Part shown: positions 29,879-37,468 of the stretch, piece after piece
Layout: each line of letters opens with the position of its first letter
Numbering within the stretch: position 1 is the first letter of the stretch
Origin: Paracoccaceae bacterium
GTDB lineage: Bacteria > Pseudomonadota > Alphaproteobacteria > Rhodobacterales > Rhodobacteraceae
Reading direction: 5' to 3'
DNA: 64,000 bases
Assembly (NCBI GenBank): GCA_021741245.1
Contig: JAIOYF010000006.1
Coordinates: 1-64,000, forward strand
Made by a program: the position numbers and the translations under genes
The notes under the pieces: model-generated
What the model saw: the letters and a program-made list of their open reading frames with translations, nothing else
Database searches by the model: none
Told to the model about the DNA's origin: nothing

Positions 29879-30399
29879 TCCGGAAATTCTCTTTGGGGAT
29901 GATCGGGGCGCTGACGCTTGCGGGATGTGATCCGCACACGCCTTCCCCCCGCTATGCCGAGGCTCCGATGTATCTGCTGCCGATTGCGCCGGAACGGCTG
30001 GTGGGCAAATGGTATGAAGTGGCAACCTATCCCGGCCCGTTTCAAGATGGCTGCACCAAGACCACCGCCACCTATTCCAACTGGGGCGACGGAACGCTCG
30101 GGCTGGTGAACCGCTGTCTGCGCGACGGGCAGGTGGTGCAGATTTCCGGGGTGGCAACGCCCGACGGACCGGGCAAGTTCAAGGTCCGGCTGGAGGGTGT
30201 GCCCTTTGCTGGTGACTATTGGGTGATCGGGGCCAGCCGCGACGGTCGCACAGTTCTGGTCGGCACGCCCACGCGGATCGCCGGATGGGTGCTGCACCGC
30301 GACCGCTCGTTCAGCCCCGAGCAACGCTTGTGGGCGCGCGAGGTGTTTCGCAAGAACGGCTATGACGAGGCCGCCATGCAGCGCACCCCGCAACGCTAA
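29875..30399 (+). CDS. Lipocalin-family lipoprotein (Blc-like)
   Basis: 174 residues. The signal is a lipobox LAGC at positions 16-19, so the protein is probably lipid-anchored. The lipocalin signature GKWYEVATYPGPFQDGC is at 44-60, followed by YSNWGDGTLGLVNRC and YWVIGASRDGRTVLVG. Its ATG overlaps the previous stop (ATGA). Bacterial Blc-type lipocalins bind fatty acids or lysophospholipids in the periplasm. Why one is co-transcribed with carnitine genes is unclear. It may handle acylcarnitine- or lipid-derived substrates (speculation). Confidence 0.88.
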   Translation: MIRKFSLGMIGALTLAGCDPHTPSPRYAEAPMYLLPIAPERLVGKWYEVATYPGPFQDGCTKTTATYSNWGDGTLGLVNRCLRDGQVVQISGVATPDGPGKFKVRLEGVPFAGDYWVIGASRDGRTVLVGTPTRIAGWVLHRDRSFSPEQRLWAREVFRKNGYDEAAMQRTPQR

Positions 30400-30482
30400 A
30401 CCAAAACCGGATGCAACGTGAAATGGGGCGAAAGGGTCAAGGGGACCCATCGCCCGAAAATGAATGAACAGGGAAGAACAAG

Positions 30483-31940
30483 ATGGCGCGCAAGGCGGGG
30501 ATCATTGGGGGCGGGGTTATTGGCGGCGGTTGGGCTGCGCGCTTTTTGCTCAACGGCTGGGACGTGGCCGTTTATGACCCTGACCCAGAGGCCCCGCGCA
30601 AGGTGGGCGAGGTGCTGGCCAATGCCCGCGCTTCGCTGCCCGCCTTGTCGGATGGGCCGCTGCCTACCGAGGGCAAATTGTCCTTCGTCTCCTCTGTCTC
30701 CGAAGCGGTTCAGGGCGCGCATTACATTCAGGAATCCGTGGGGGAGCGGCTTGACCTCAAACACCGCGTTCTTGCGCAAATCCAGCAAGCTGCACCTTTG
30801 GAGACACCCATCGGTTCCTCAACCTCGGGCTTCAAGCCCAGCCAATTGCAGGAAAATGCCGCCAATCCCGGTGTGATCTTTGTGGCCCATCCTTTCAACC
30901 CCGTTTACCTGTTGCCACTGGCCGAAGTGGTGCCCTCACCCCGGTCCACCCCCGCCGTGATCGACGCAGCCAAGGAAATCCTGCGCGAAATCGGCATGTT
31001 CCCCCTGCATGTGCGCAAAGAGATCGACGCCCATATTGCGGATCGGTTCCTTGAGGCGGTCTGGCGCGAGGCCCTTTGGCTGGTCAAGGACGGCATCGCC
31101 ACGACTGAAGAAATCGACGAGGCCATCCGCATGGGCTTTGGCCTGCGCTGGGGTCAGATGGGCCTGTTTGAAACCTATCGCGTCGCGGGTGGCGAGGCGG
31201 GGATGAAGCATTTCATGGCGCAGTTCGGCCCCTGCTTGCAATGGCCATGGACGAAGTTGACGGATGTTCCGGAATTTACCGATGAACTTGTGGACCTGAT
31301 CGCGGGGCAATCCGATGCGCAATCGGGCCACTACACGATCCGAGAATTGGAACGTATCCGCGACCGCAACTTGATTGGGTTCCTGCGGGTGTTGAAAGAG
31401 CGCAACTGGGGCGCGGGCATGGTCTTGCTGGAACATGACGCGCGCCGCCGCGCGGCCCTGCCGGAACCTGTTGTGGGCGAGGGGCCGATGGACTGTGCCC
31501 GGATGACCGTTCTTCCCGGCTGGATCGACTACAACGGCCACATGACCGAAAGCCGCTATCTGTTCGCGGCCTCGGAAACCTCGGATGCATTCCTGCGCCA
31601 TATCGGCGCGGATATCGCCTATGTCGGCACCGGGTTCAGCTATTACACCGCCGAGACGCATATCATGCACTTGGGTGAGGCAAAGTTGGGCGATGCGCTG
31701 ACAGGAACGGTTCAGGTGATCCATGCCGATGAAAAACGCCTGCACATCTTTATCCGCATTCTGAAAGAGGGTGCTGCCGTGGCGACGCTGGAGCAGATGC
31801 TATTGCATGTCGATATGGCTGCAGGAAAGGCCTGTGCGGCCCCCGAGAACATCCTTGCCCGGCTGGTGCCGATTGCAAAGGCGCACGCTGAATTGCCCCG
31901 GCCCGAGGCGGCGGGCCGCCATGTGGGCCAGCGGAAATGA
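30483..31940 (+). CDS. lcdH: L-carnitine 3-dehydrogenase fused to betainyl-CoA thioesterase
   Basis: 485 residues. The N-terminal part is a 3-hydroxyacyl-CoA dehydrogenase-type enzyme: Rossmann motif GIIGGGVIGGGWA at 6-18, then VAHPFNPVYLLPL and the helical 3HCDH domain to about 320. The C-terminal part (about 335-470) is a hotdog thioesterase with GWIDYNGHMTESRY (H353 region). The fusion is known in rhizobia and relatives: the dehydrogenase oxidises L-carnitine to 3-dehydrocarnitine, and the thioesterase hydrolyses betainyl-CoA made by the BKACE enzyme. It overlaps the next gene by ATGA. Confidence 0.93.
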   Translation: MARKAGIIGGGVIGGGWAARFLLNGWDVAVYDPDPEAPRKVGEVLANARASLPALSDGPLPTEGKLSFVSSVSEAVQGAHYIQESVGERLDLKHRVLAQIQQAAPLETPIGSSTSGFKPSQLQENAANPGVIFVAHPFNPVYLLPLAEVVPSPRSTPAVIDAAKEILREIGMFPLHVRKEIDAHIADRFLEAVWREALWLVKDGIATTEEIDEAIRMGFGLRWGQMGLFETYRVAGGEAGMKHFMAQFGPCLQWPWTKLTDVPEFTDELVDLIAGQSDAQSGHYTIRELERIRDRNLIGFLRVLKERNWGAGMVLLEHDARRRAALPEPVVGEGPMDCARMTVLPGWIDYNGHMTESRYLFAASETSDAFLRHIGADIAYVGTGFSYYTAETHIMHLGEAKLGDALTGTVQVIHADEKRLHIFIRILKEGAAVATLEQMLLHVDMAAGKACAAPENILARLVPIAKAHAELPRPEAAGRHVGQRK

Positions 31941-32689
31941 GCAGGGTTCTGATCACGGCGGGCGCCAATGGCATTGGCCTTGTGATGGCCCTCGCTTTTG
32001 CCGCGCGCGGGGATCAGGTCTGGGTCACGGATGTGGATGCGGGGGCGGTGGCTGCGGTCCCGGCCCATATCCGCGCCACGCTGTGCGATGCAGGGGATGA
32101 GGCACAGATGGCGGCCCTTTTTGCCCAGATCGCGGGCGATTGGGGCGGATTGGACGTGCTGTGCGCCAATGCCGGGATCAAGGGGCCAACCTTGTCAATC
32201 GAAGAGATGGACCTAGACAGTTGGCACCAGTGCCTTGCGGTCAACCTTGATGGTGCGATGCTGGCGGCGAAATATGCAACCCGGATGATGAAGCCTGCAG
32301 GGGCGGGGTGCATGATCTTTACCTCCTCCACCAGCGGCCTTTACGGCACGCCCTATCGTGCGCCCTATGTTGCGGCGAAATGGGGGGTGATCGGGCTGAT
32401 GAAAACAGTCGCGATGGAACTGGGCCCCCATGGCATCCGCGCCAATGCGATCTGCCCCGGATCGGTGAACGGCCCGCGCATCGACCATGTGATCGAGGCC
32501 GAGGCCGCTGCAAAAAGCATGTCGCCCGATGCCGTGCGCCAAGGCTATGCCAGTGGCACCGCCCTCAAACGCCTGTCCGACCCGCAAGATGTGGCGGATA
32601 TGGCGCTTTTCCTCGCCTCCAACGCCGCGCGCATGATCTCTGGTCAGGCGCTGGCGGTGGATGGCATGACCTATAACGTTGACCCCTGA
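31937..32689 (+). CDS. Short-chain dehydrogenase/reductase
   Basis: 250 residues, classical SDR. The cofactor motif is ITAGANGIGLV at 6-16, CANAGI follows, catalytic serine lies in FTSSTSG and catalytic Y-x-x-x-K in YVAAK. The C-terminus ISGQALAVDGM is standard. Translation is coupled to the carnitine dehydrogenase gene. Substrate unknown. It could oxidise a beta-hydroxy or aldehyde-level intermediate of carnitine or butyrobetaine breakdown, or act on an unrelated alcohol. Confidence 0.88.
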   Translation: MSRVLITAGANGIGLVMALAFAARGDQVWVTDVDAGAVAAVPAHIRATLCDAGDEAQMAALFAQIAGDWGGLDVLCANAGIKGPTLSIEEMDLDSWHQCLAVNLDGAMLAAKYATRMMKPAGAGCMIFTSSTSGLYGTPYRAPYVAAKWGVIGLMKTVAMELGPHGIRANAICPGSVNGPRIDHVIEAEAAAKSMSPDAVRQGYASGTALKRLSDPQDVADMALFLASNAARMISGQALAVDGMTYNVDP

Positions 32690-32696
32690 GGGCGCC

Positions 32697-33860
32697 ATGA
32701 ACTTTGGACTGACAGATGAGCAGCGCATGATCGTCGAGACGACGCGCGCGTTTGTAGAGGCGGAACTTTACCCGCATGAGGCCGCCGTGGAACGCACGGG
32801 CGTCTTGCCGATGGAGGTGATCCGCGAGGTGCAGGCCAAGGCCATGGCTGCGGGCCTTTATGCCGCCAATATGCCCGAAGAAGTGGGGGGCGCGGGCCTC
32901 GATACGCTGTCATGGCTTTTGTATGAGCGGGAATTGGGCCGGGCAAACTATGCCTTGCACTGGACCTGCGTCGCGCGCCCGTCCAACATCTTGCTGGCGG
33001 GCACGCCCGAACAGCGCGAGCGGTATTTGATGCCTTGCATTCGTGGCGAGACATGGGATTGTCTGGCAATGACGGAACCGGGCGCGGGCTCGGACCTGCG
33101 CGGAATGAAGGCCACTGCGCGTCAGGACGGCACGGATTGGGTGCTCAACGGCACCAAGCATTTCATCAGCCATGCCGATCTGGCGGGCTTTACCATCGCC
33201 TTCATGGCAACGGGAGAAGAAGACACTCCGCGCGGACCCAAGAAAAAGATCACGGCCTTCTTTGTCGATAAGGACACGCCGGGCTTTACCGTCCGCGAGG
33301 GGTATCGCAACGTCAGCCATCGCGGCTATACCAACGCCGTTTTGGATTTCGACGATTGCCGCGTGCCGGCCGAGAATGTGCTGGGCGAGGCGCATAGGGG
33401 CTTTGAGGTCGCAAATACATGGCTGGGCGCCACCCGTCTGCAAGTGGCCAGCACCTGCCTAGGCCGCGCCGACCGCGCCTTGGGGCATGCGATTTCTTAC
33501 GCCGCCGAGCGTAAGCAATTCGGTCAGGCCATCGGCAAGTTTCAAGGCGTCAGCTTCAAGCTGGCCGATATGGCGATGGAGTTGAAAGCAGCAGAGCTTT
33601 TGACATGGGAGGCCGCGTGGAAGTTCGATCAGGTCAGCGTGACCGAAGCCGATATGTCGATGGCCAAGCTCAAGGCGACCGAAGTGCTGGCGATGATCGC
33701 CGATGAGGCAATTCAGATCCACGGCGGCATGGGGTTGATGGAGGAGTTGCCGCTGGAGCGGATCTGGCGCGATGCGCGGGTGGAGCGGATCTGGGAAGGC
33801 ACCTCCGAGATCCAGCGCCATATCATCAGTCGTGAGCTCCTGCGGGCCGTCGGAGGGTAG
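32697..33860 (+). CDS. Acyl-CoA dehydrogenase, candidate gamma-butyrobetainyl-CoA dehydrogenase
   Basis: 387 residues from the ATG at 32697, 7 bases after the SDR stop. FAD/substrate motifs: LAMTEPGAGSDLRGM, the ISHADL loop, RKQFGQAIGKFQGV, and the C-terminal IHGGMGLMEELPLERIWRDARV-ERIWEGTSEIQR. It introduces a 2,3 double bond into an acyl-CoA and passes electrons to ETF. With caiD and a CoA ligase downstream, gamma-butyrobetainyl-CoA (to crotonobetainyl-CoA) is the most economical substrate, but the sequence alone cannot prove it. Confidence 0.88.
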   Translation: MNFGLTDEQRMIVETTRAFVEAELYPHEAAVERTGVLPMEVIREVQAKAMAAGLYAANMPEEVGGAGLDTLSWLLYERELGRANYALHWTCVARPSNILLAGTPEQRERYLMPCIRGETWDCLAMTEPGAGSDLRGMKATARQDGTDWVLNGTKHFISHADLAGFTIAFMATGEEDTPRGPKKKITAFFVDKDTPGFTVREGYRNVSHRGYTNAVLDFDDCRVPAENVLGEAHRGFEVANTWLGATRLQVASTCLGRADRALGHAISYAAERKQFGQAIGKFQGVSFKLADMAMELKAAELLTWEAAWKFDQVSVTEADMSMAKLKATEVLAMIADEAIQIHGGMGLMEELPLERIWRDARVERIWEGTSEIQRHIISRELLRAVGG

Positions 33861-33944
33861 AAACTTTTTGCAAAAAGTTTGGGGGGCTGTCTGCCCCTCT
33901 CGGGCTACGCCCTCACCCCCCGAGGATATTTTCAAACAGATGAA
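33861..33944 (+). repeat. Dispersed intergenic repeat, copy A, with leading palindrome
   Basis: A perfect palindrome AAACTTTTTGCAAAAAGTTT (33861-33880) is followed by a G-rich/C-rich hairpin, then CTCGGG...CCCGAG pairing, and the core GAGGATATTTTCAAACAGATGA ending at 33944. It lies between the acyl-CoA dehydrogenase stop and the next gene. Copies B-F are listed separately. The hairpins could end transcription. Confidence 0.8.
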
Positions 33945-34074
33945 ACGGAAAATTAACCATGCGCTGCGATTCTAACCCTGCCGAACAGGGGGGGACCCCG
34001 ATGACGGTAACAGGTGACGCGTCCCTGTCCTCGAAATCGGGGGCAGGGCGTGCGTTTTGTGTTTGTGTGGCGTC

Positions 34075-34127
34075 TTCATCTGTTCATAAATATCCTCCGG
34101 GGGTCCGGGGGTGGAAAACCCCCGGCC
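34075..34127 (-). repeat. Dispersed intergenic repeat, copy B (inverted)
   Basis: Read on the minus strand it gives GGCCGGGGGTTTTCCACCCC then GGACCCCCGGAGGATATTTATGAACAGATGAA (split here to stay short). It faces copy A across 130 bases. It is nearly identical to copy D at 59586-59642, including the GGCCGGGGG-CCCCCGG hairpin. Confidence 0.8.
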
Positions 34128-34152
34128 TGTCCACATTTCAGAGTGTGTTGGC

Positions 34153-36147
34153 ATGACGCGCCTGCACCGGCTTTTGCGTCCGCAGTCGATTGCGGTTCTC
34201 GGGTCTGGCTGGGCAGAGAATGTGATCGAGCAATGTCGAAAGATGGGGTTTGATGGGCCGATCTGGCCTGTTCATCCCAAACGGGAGACGGTTGGGGGGC
34301 TTGCGGCCTTTGGCACGCTTGCCGATTTGCCCAGCCCGCCGGATGCCACCTTTATCGGGGTCAATCGATTTGCGACCGTTGATGTGGTGCGCCGTCTGTC
34401 TGCCATGGGGGCAGGGGGGGCGATATGTTTTGCCAGTGGTTGGGAGGAGGCAGGCGAGGCTGGCTTGCAGGTCGACTTGGTGGAAGCCGCGCAAGATATG
34501 CCGATCCTTGGGCCCAATTGCTATGGGGTGATCAACTACCTTGATGGTGCGCTTTTGTGGCCGGATCAGCATGGTGGGCGGCGGGTGGAACGCGGGGTGG
34601 CGCTGCTGAGCCAGTCGTCCAATATCGTGATAAACCTGACCATGCAGGCGCGCGGTCTGCCTGTCGCTTATGTCGCCTGTCTGGGCAACGCCGCTCAGGT
34701 CGGTTTGGCGGAACTGGCCGGGGCGCTTTTGGCAGATGAGCGGGTGACGGCGATTGGCATGTATGTCGAAGGGATTGACGACGCCCCGGCCTTTGCAGCG
34801 CTGGCGCAGGCGGCACGTGCAGCCGGCAAGGGGATTGTCTGCGTCAAATCCGGCAAGACTGAGTTGAGCCGGGTGGCGGCAGCATCCCACACGGCCTCGC
34901 TGGCGGGCGGGGGGGCGGCAAGCAGCGCCTTCTTGCGGCAGGCGGGGGTGGCTGAGGTTGCCACTTTGGACGCGCTGATCGAGACGCTGAAGATTTTCCA
35001 TGTGCATGGCCCGCAGATCGGGGGGCGGCTATGTTCGCTGTCGTGTTCAGGGGGCGAGGCGGGGTTGGTGGCGGATCTGGCAGCCCCCTATGGGATCGCG
35101 TTTCCGCCGGTGCCCGAAGGCACGAAGACGCGGTTGGCGCAGATCCTTGGCCCCATTGTGACCATCGCGAACCCTTTGGATTACCATACCTTTATCTGGG
35201 GTGACGGGCCACGGACGACCGATGTGTTCACCACCATGTTGCAGGCCTATGATGCGGGTCTTTATATCATCGACCCGCCGCGTCCGGACCGCTGTGATCC
35301 GTCAAGCTTTCAGCCCGCGCTTGATGCGATTGAGGCGGCGCAGGTGGCGACGGGCAAGCCCGCTTTCCCGGTCGCCTCGCTGCCTGAAAACCTTGATGAG
35401 GCACTGGCGGTTGCGATGATGGAGCGGGGTTTATGCCCGTTGATGGGACTTTCGGCGGCCTTGCCTGCCCTTGTGGCGGCACAGACGGCGGCTGCGCGGC
35501 CGGGGTGGCTGCCACACGTGGCCCAGCCGCCACGCGCGATGGGCATGTTGGACGAGGTGGTGTCAAAGGCGCTGTTGTCCGGGGCCGGGATCACGGTTCC
35601 CAAGGGCGTCCACTCCCCCAGCCTCGCAGGTCTTGTCCCGCTTACCGACCTGCTGACGGGGAAGATCGCGCTCAAAGGGCTTGGCTTTGCGCATAAGTCC
35701 GACGTGGGGGCTGTGCGTCTGGGGCTTATGTCCTTGGAGGGGCAGGCAGAGATGCCCGGTGCGCAGGGCTATCTGGCCGAAGAGATGGTGACGGATGTGC
35801 TTGCCGAGATTTTGGTGGGGGTCCGGCGCGATCCGGTCTATGGCTCCACGGTGACCCTTGGGTTTGGCGGGGTTGAGGCCGAGTTATTGGCTGATACCGT
35901 GACACTTGTGGCCCCGGTGACAAGACCGGAAGTCTGGGCGGCGCTGCGGCAGCTGCGGCTTTGGCCTTTGCTCGATGGCTATCGCGGGCGGCCTGTGGCG
36001 GATGTGGCGGCGGCGGTTGACGTTGTATTAGCCGTGCAAGCGATGCTGGAAGACCCGCGGTTCGAAGAGGTGGAAATCAACCCGCTGATGTTGCGCGCCA
36101 AAGGGGCGATTGCGGCGGATGCGGTGATCTGGGAGGCAATGACATGA
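34153..36147 (+). CDS. NDP-forming acyl-CoA synthetase (acetate--CoA ligase family), candidate butyrobetaine/carnitine CoA ligase
   Basis: 664 residues. The ATG at 34153 begins MTRLHRLLRPQSIAVLGSGW, the CoA-binding N-terminus of the family; the frame is open further upstream but runs through repeat B. Domains: CoA-binding (about 5-130), succinyl-CoA-ligase-like (about 145-290) with SCSGGEAGLVAD, and an ATP-grasp domain (about 450-664) with GKIALKGLGFAHKSDVGAVRLGL and EVEINPLM. It is an alpha-beta fused ACD-type enzyme that makes acyl-CoA plus NDP and phosphate. Placed just before caiD it may activate butyrobetaine, crotonobetaine or carnitine, where AMP-forming CaiC or a CoA transferase would usually be expected. 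Confidence 0.85.
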   Translation: MTRLHRLLRPQSIAVLGSGWAENVIEQCRKMGFDGPIWPVHPKRETVGGLAAFGTLADLPSPPDATFIGVNRFATVDVVRRLSAMGAGGAICFASGWEEAGEAGLQVDLVEAAQDMPILGPNCYGVINYLDGALLWPDQHGGRRVERGVALLSQSSNIVINLTMQARGLPVAYVACLGNAAQVGLAELAGALLADERVTAIGMYVEGIDDAPAFAALAQAARAAGKGIVCVKSGKTELSRVAAASHTASLAGGGAASSAFLRQAGVAEVATLDALIETLKIFHVHGPQIGGRLCSLSCSGGEAGLVADLAAPYGIAFPPVPEGTKTRLAQILGPIVTIANPLDYHTFIWGDGPRTTDVFTTMLQAYDAGLYIIDPPRPDRCDPSSFQPALDAIEAAQVATGKPAFPVASLPENLDEALAVAMMERGLCPLMGLSAALPALVAAQTAAARPGWLPHVAQPPRAMGMLDEVVSKALLSGAGITVPKGVHSPSLAGLVPLTDLLTGKIALKGLGFAHKSDVGAVRLGLMSLEGQAEMPGAQGYLAEEMVTDVLAEILVGVRRDPVYGSTVTLGFGGVEAELLADTVTLVAPVTRPEVWAALRQLRLWPLLDGYRGRPVADVAAAVDVVLAVQAMLEDPRFEEVEINPLMLRAKGAIAADAVIWEAMT

Positions 36148-36941
36148 TGCAGATGCGAACCGATGGCCCGATCCGCACGCGGCGCGAGGGTGCGATTTTG
36201 GAGGTCACGCTTGACCGCCCAAAGGCCAATGCGATTGATCTGATCACCAGTCGGATCATGGGGGGGGTGTTCCGCGAGTTTCGCGATGACGATACCCTTC
36301 GGGTGGCCATCTTGCGGGCTGAAGGCGAAAAGTTCTTTTGCCCCGGTTGGGATCTGAAGGCGGCGGCAGGGGGGGACGCGGTCGACGGGGATTATGGTGT
36401 GGGCGGCTTTGGTGGTTTGCAAGAATTGCCAAATCTGAACAAGCCCGTCATCGCCGCCGTGAATGGCATCTGTTGTGGCGGGGGGCTGGAACTGGCGCTG
36501 TCGTGTGATCTGATCCTTGCCTCGGCCAATGCGACCTTTGCGCTGCCTGAAATCCGGTCGGGCACGGTTGCGGATGCGGCCAGCATCAAGCTGCCCAAGC
36601 GGATTCCCTATCATGTCGCGATGGACCTTTTGCTGACCGGGCGGTGGTTTGACGCAGAGGAGGCCCTGCGTTGGGGGCTGCTCAAAGAGATCACGACGCC
36701 CGCTGATCTTTTGCCCAAGGCATGGGATCTGGCCCGGCTGTTGGAAAGCGGGCCGCCGCTTGTCTATGCCGCCATCAAGGAAGTCGTGCGCGAGGCCGAG
36801 GCGATGCGGTTCCAAGACGCGCTGAACCGGGTGACCAAACGTCAGATGCCAACGGTGGACCGGCTTTATTCGTCAGAGGATCAGCTTGAGGGCGCGCGCG
36901 CCTTTGCCGAAAAGCGCGATCCGGTGTGGAAGGGGAAGTAG
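36144..36941 (+). CDS. caiD: Crotonobetainyl-CoA hydratase (CaiD-type enoyl-CoA hydratase)
   Basis: 265 residues, crotonase family. It tracks E. coli CaiD from end to end as I recall that protein: LEVTLDRPKANAID, GEKFFCPGWDLKAAAGGD, KPVIAAVNGICCGGGLELAL, EEALRWGLLKE and the C-terminus AFAEKRDPVWKGK. It hydrates crotonobetainyl-CoA to L-carnitinyl-CoA. It overlaps the ligase gene by 4 bases (ATGA) and ends the plus-strand cluster, 6 bases before the convergent DUF2484 gene. Confidence 0.92.
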   Translation: MMQMRTDGPIRTRREGAILEVTLDRPKANAIDLITSRIMGGVFREFRDDDTLRVAILRAEGEKFFCPGWDLKAAAGGDAVDGDYGVGGFGGLQELPNLNKPVIAAVNGICCGGGLELALSCDLILASANATFALPEIRSGTVADAASIKLPKRIPYHVAMDLLLTGRWFDAEEALRWGLLKEITTPADLLPKAWDLARLLESGPPLVYAAIKEVVREAEAMRFQDALNRVTKRQMPTVDRLYSSEDQLEGARAFAEKRDPVWKGK

Positions 36942-36947
36942 TCCCGC

Positions 36948-37205
36948 CTACTCAGCGGGTTCTTTCGGCTGCGGGCGGATCCGACGCCACAGATGGATCA
37001 GGGGCCAGCGCAAAACCGATGCGCCCCCGGCCAGCAGGATCAACCCCCAAAGCGGGCCCTCCACAGAAGTGACCCAACCCAAAAGGGGGATCCCGATGGT
37101 GATGAGCGCGTAGGCTGTGCGCCAATGGTGGTCGCGCGACGGAAACATCGCGATGACGTTTGCGATGACGAGCCACATTAGCGCTGCAATCAAAGGATAG
37201 CTCAT
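36948..37205 (-). CDS. DUF2484 family membrane protein (second copy)
   Basis: 85 residues from the ATG at 37205. Three hydrophobic segments (LIAALMWLVIANVIAMF, AYALITIGIPLLGWV, LWGLILLAGGASVL) and a basic tail with HLWRRIRPQPKEP. In Rhodobacteraceae, DUF2484 proteins are encoded between murC and murB; function unknown. Its start overlaps the stop of its paralog at 37202-37205. murB does not follow: the next gene is caiD on the other strand. Confidence 0.82.
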   Translation of the reverse strand: MSYPLIAALMWLVIANVIAMFPSRDHHWRTAYALITIGIPLLGWVTSVEGPLWGLILLAGGASVLRWPLIHLWRRIRPQPKEPAE

Positions 37206-37468
37206 GGTGCGGCCTTTCGCGGATCGGGGCTGGGATAACCCAAGGCTCGGCGGATAAAATATAGCAACGGGTTGCGAAACATCGAGACAAGGGCAAAGGT
37301 GCCAAAGGCTAGCCACAGCCAGCCATGTGTCAGCCCGATCCAGACCAGCAAAACCGGGGCCGCGATCAGAAGGGTGATCCCCGGAACCATCTGTGTCCGC
37401 ATGGGCAGCATGGCCGTTATGGCCGCAGCCACGACCCAAAGGGCCCCGATGATCAGCGGCAGGCTCAT
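37202..37468 (-). CDS. DUF2484 family membrane protein (first copy)
   Basis: 88 residues, three hydrophobic segments ([50 protein letters not shown]). It resembles its neighbour in order and pattern (start M-S-x-P-L-I, W-V at the same place), so the two are tandem paralogs. Its ATG overlaps the murC stop by 4 bases, so translation is coupled to murC. Confidence 0.82.
   Translation of the reverse strand: MSLPLIIGALWVVAAAITAMLPMRTQMVPGITLLIAAPVLLVWIGLTHGWLWLAFGTFALVSMFRNPLLYFIRRALGYPSPDPRKAAP

Noticed and set aside
33861-34131. The inverted copies A and B read as ends of a small transposon
   Set aside because: The 130 bases between them carry no transposase, the two copies differ in their hairpin part, and single copies exist elsewhere.
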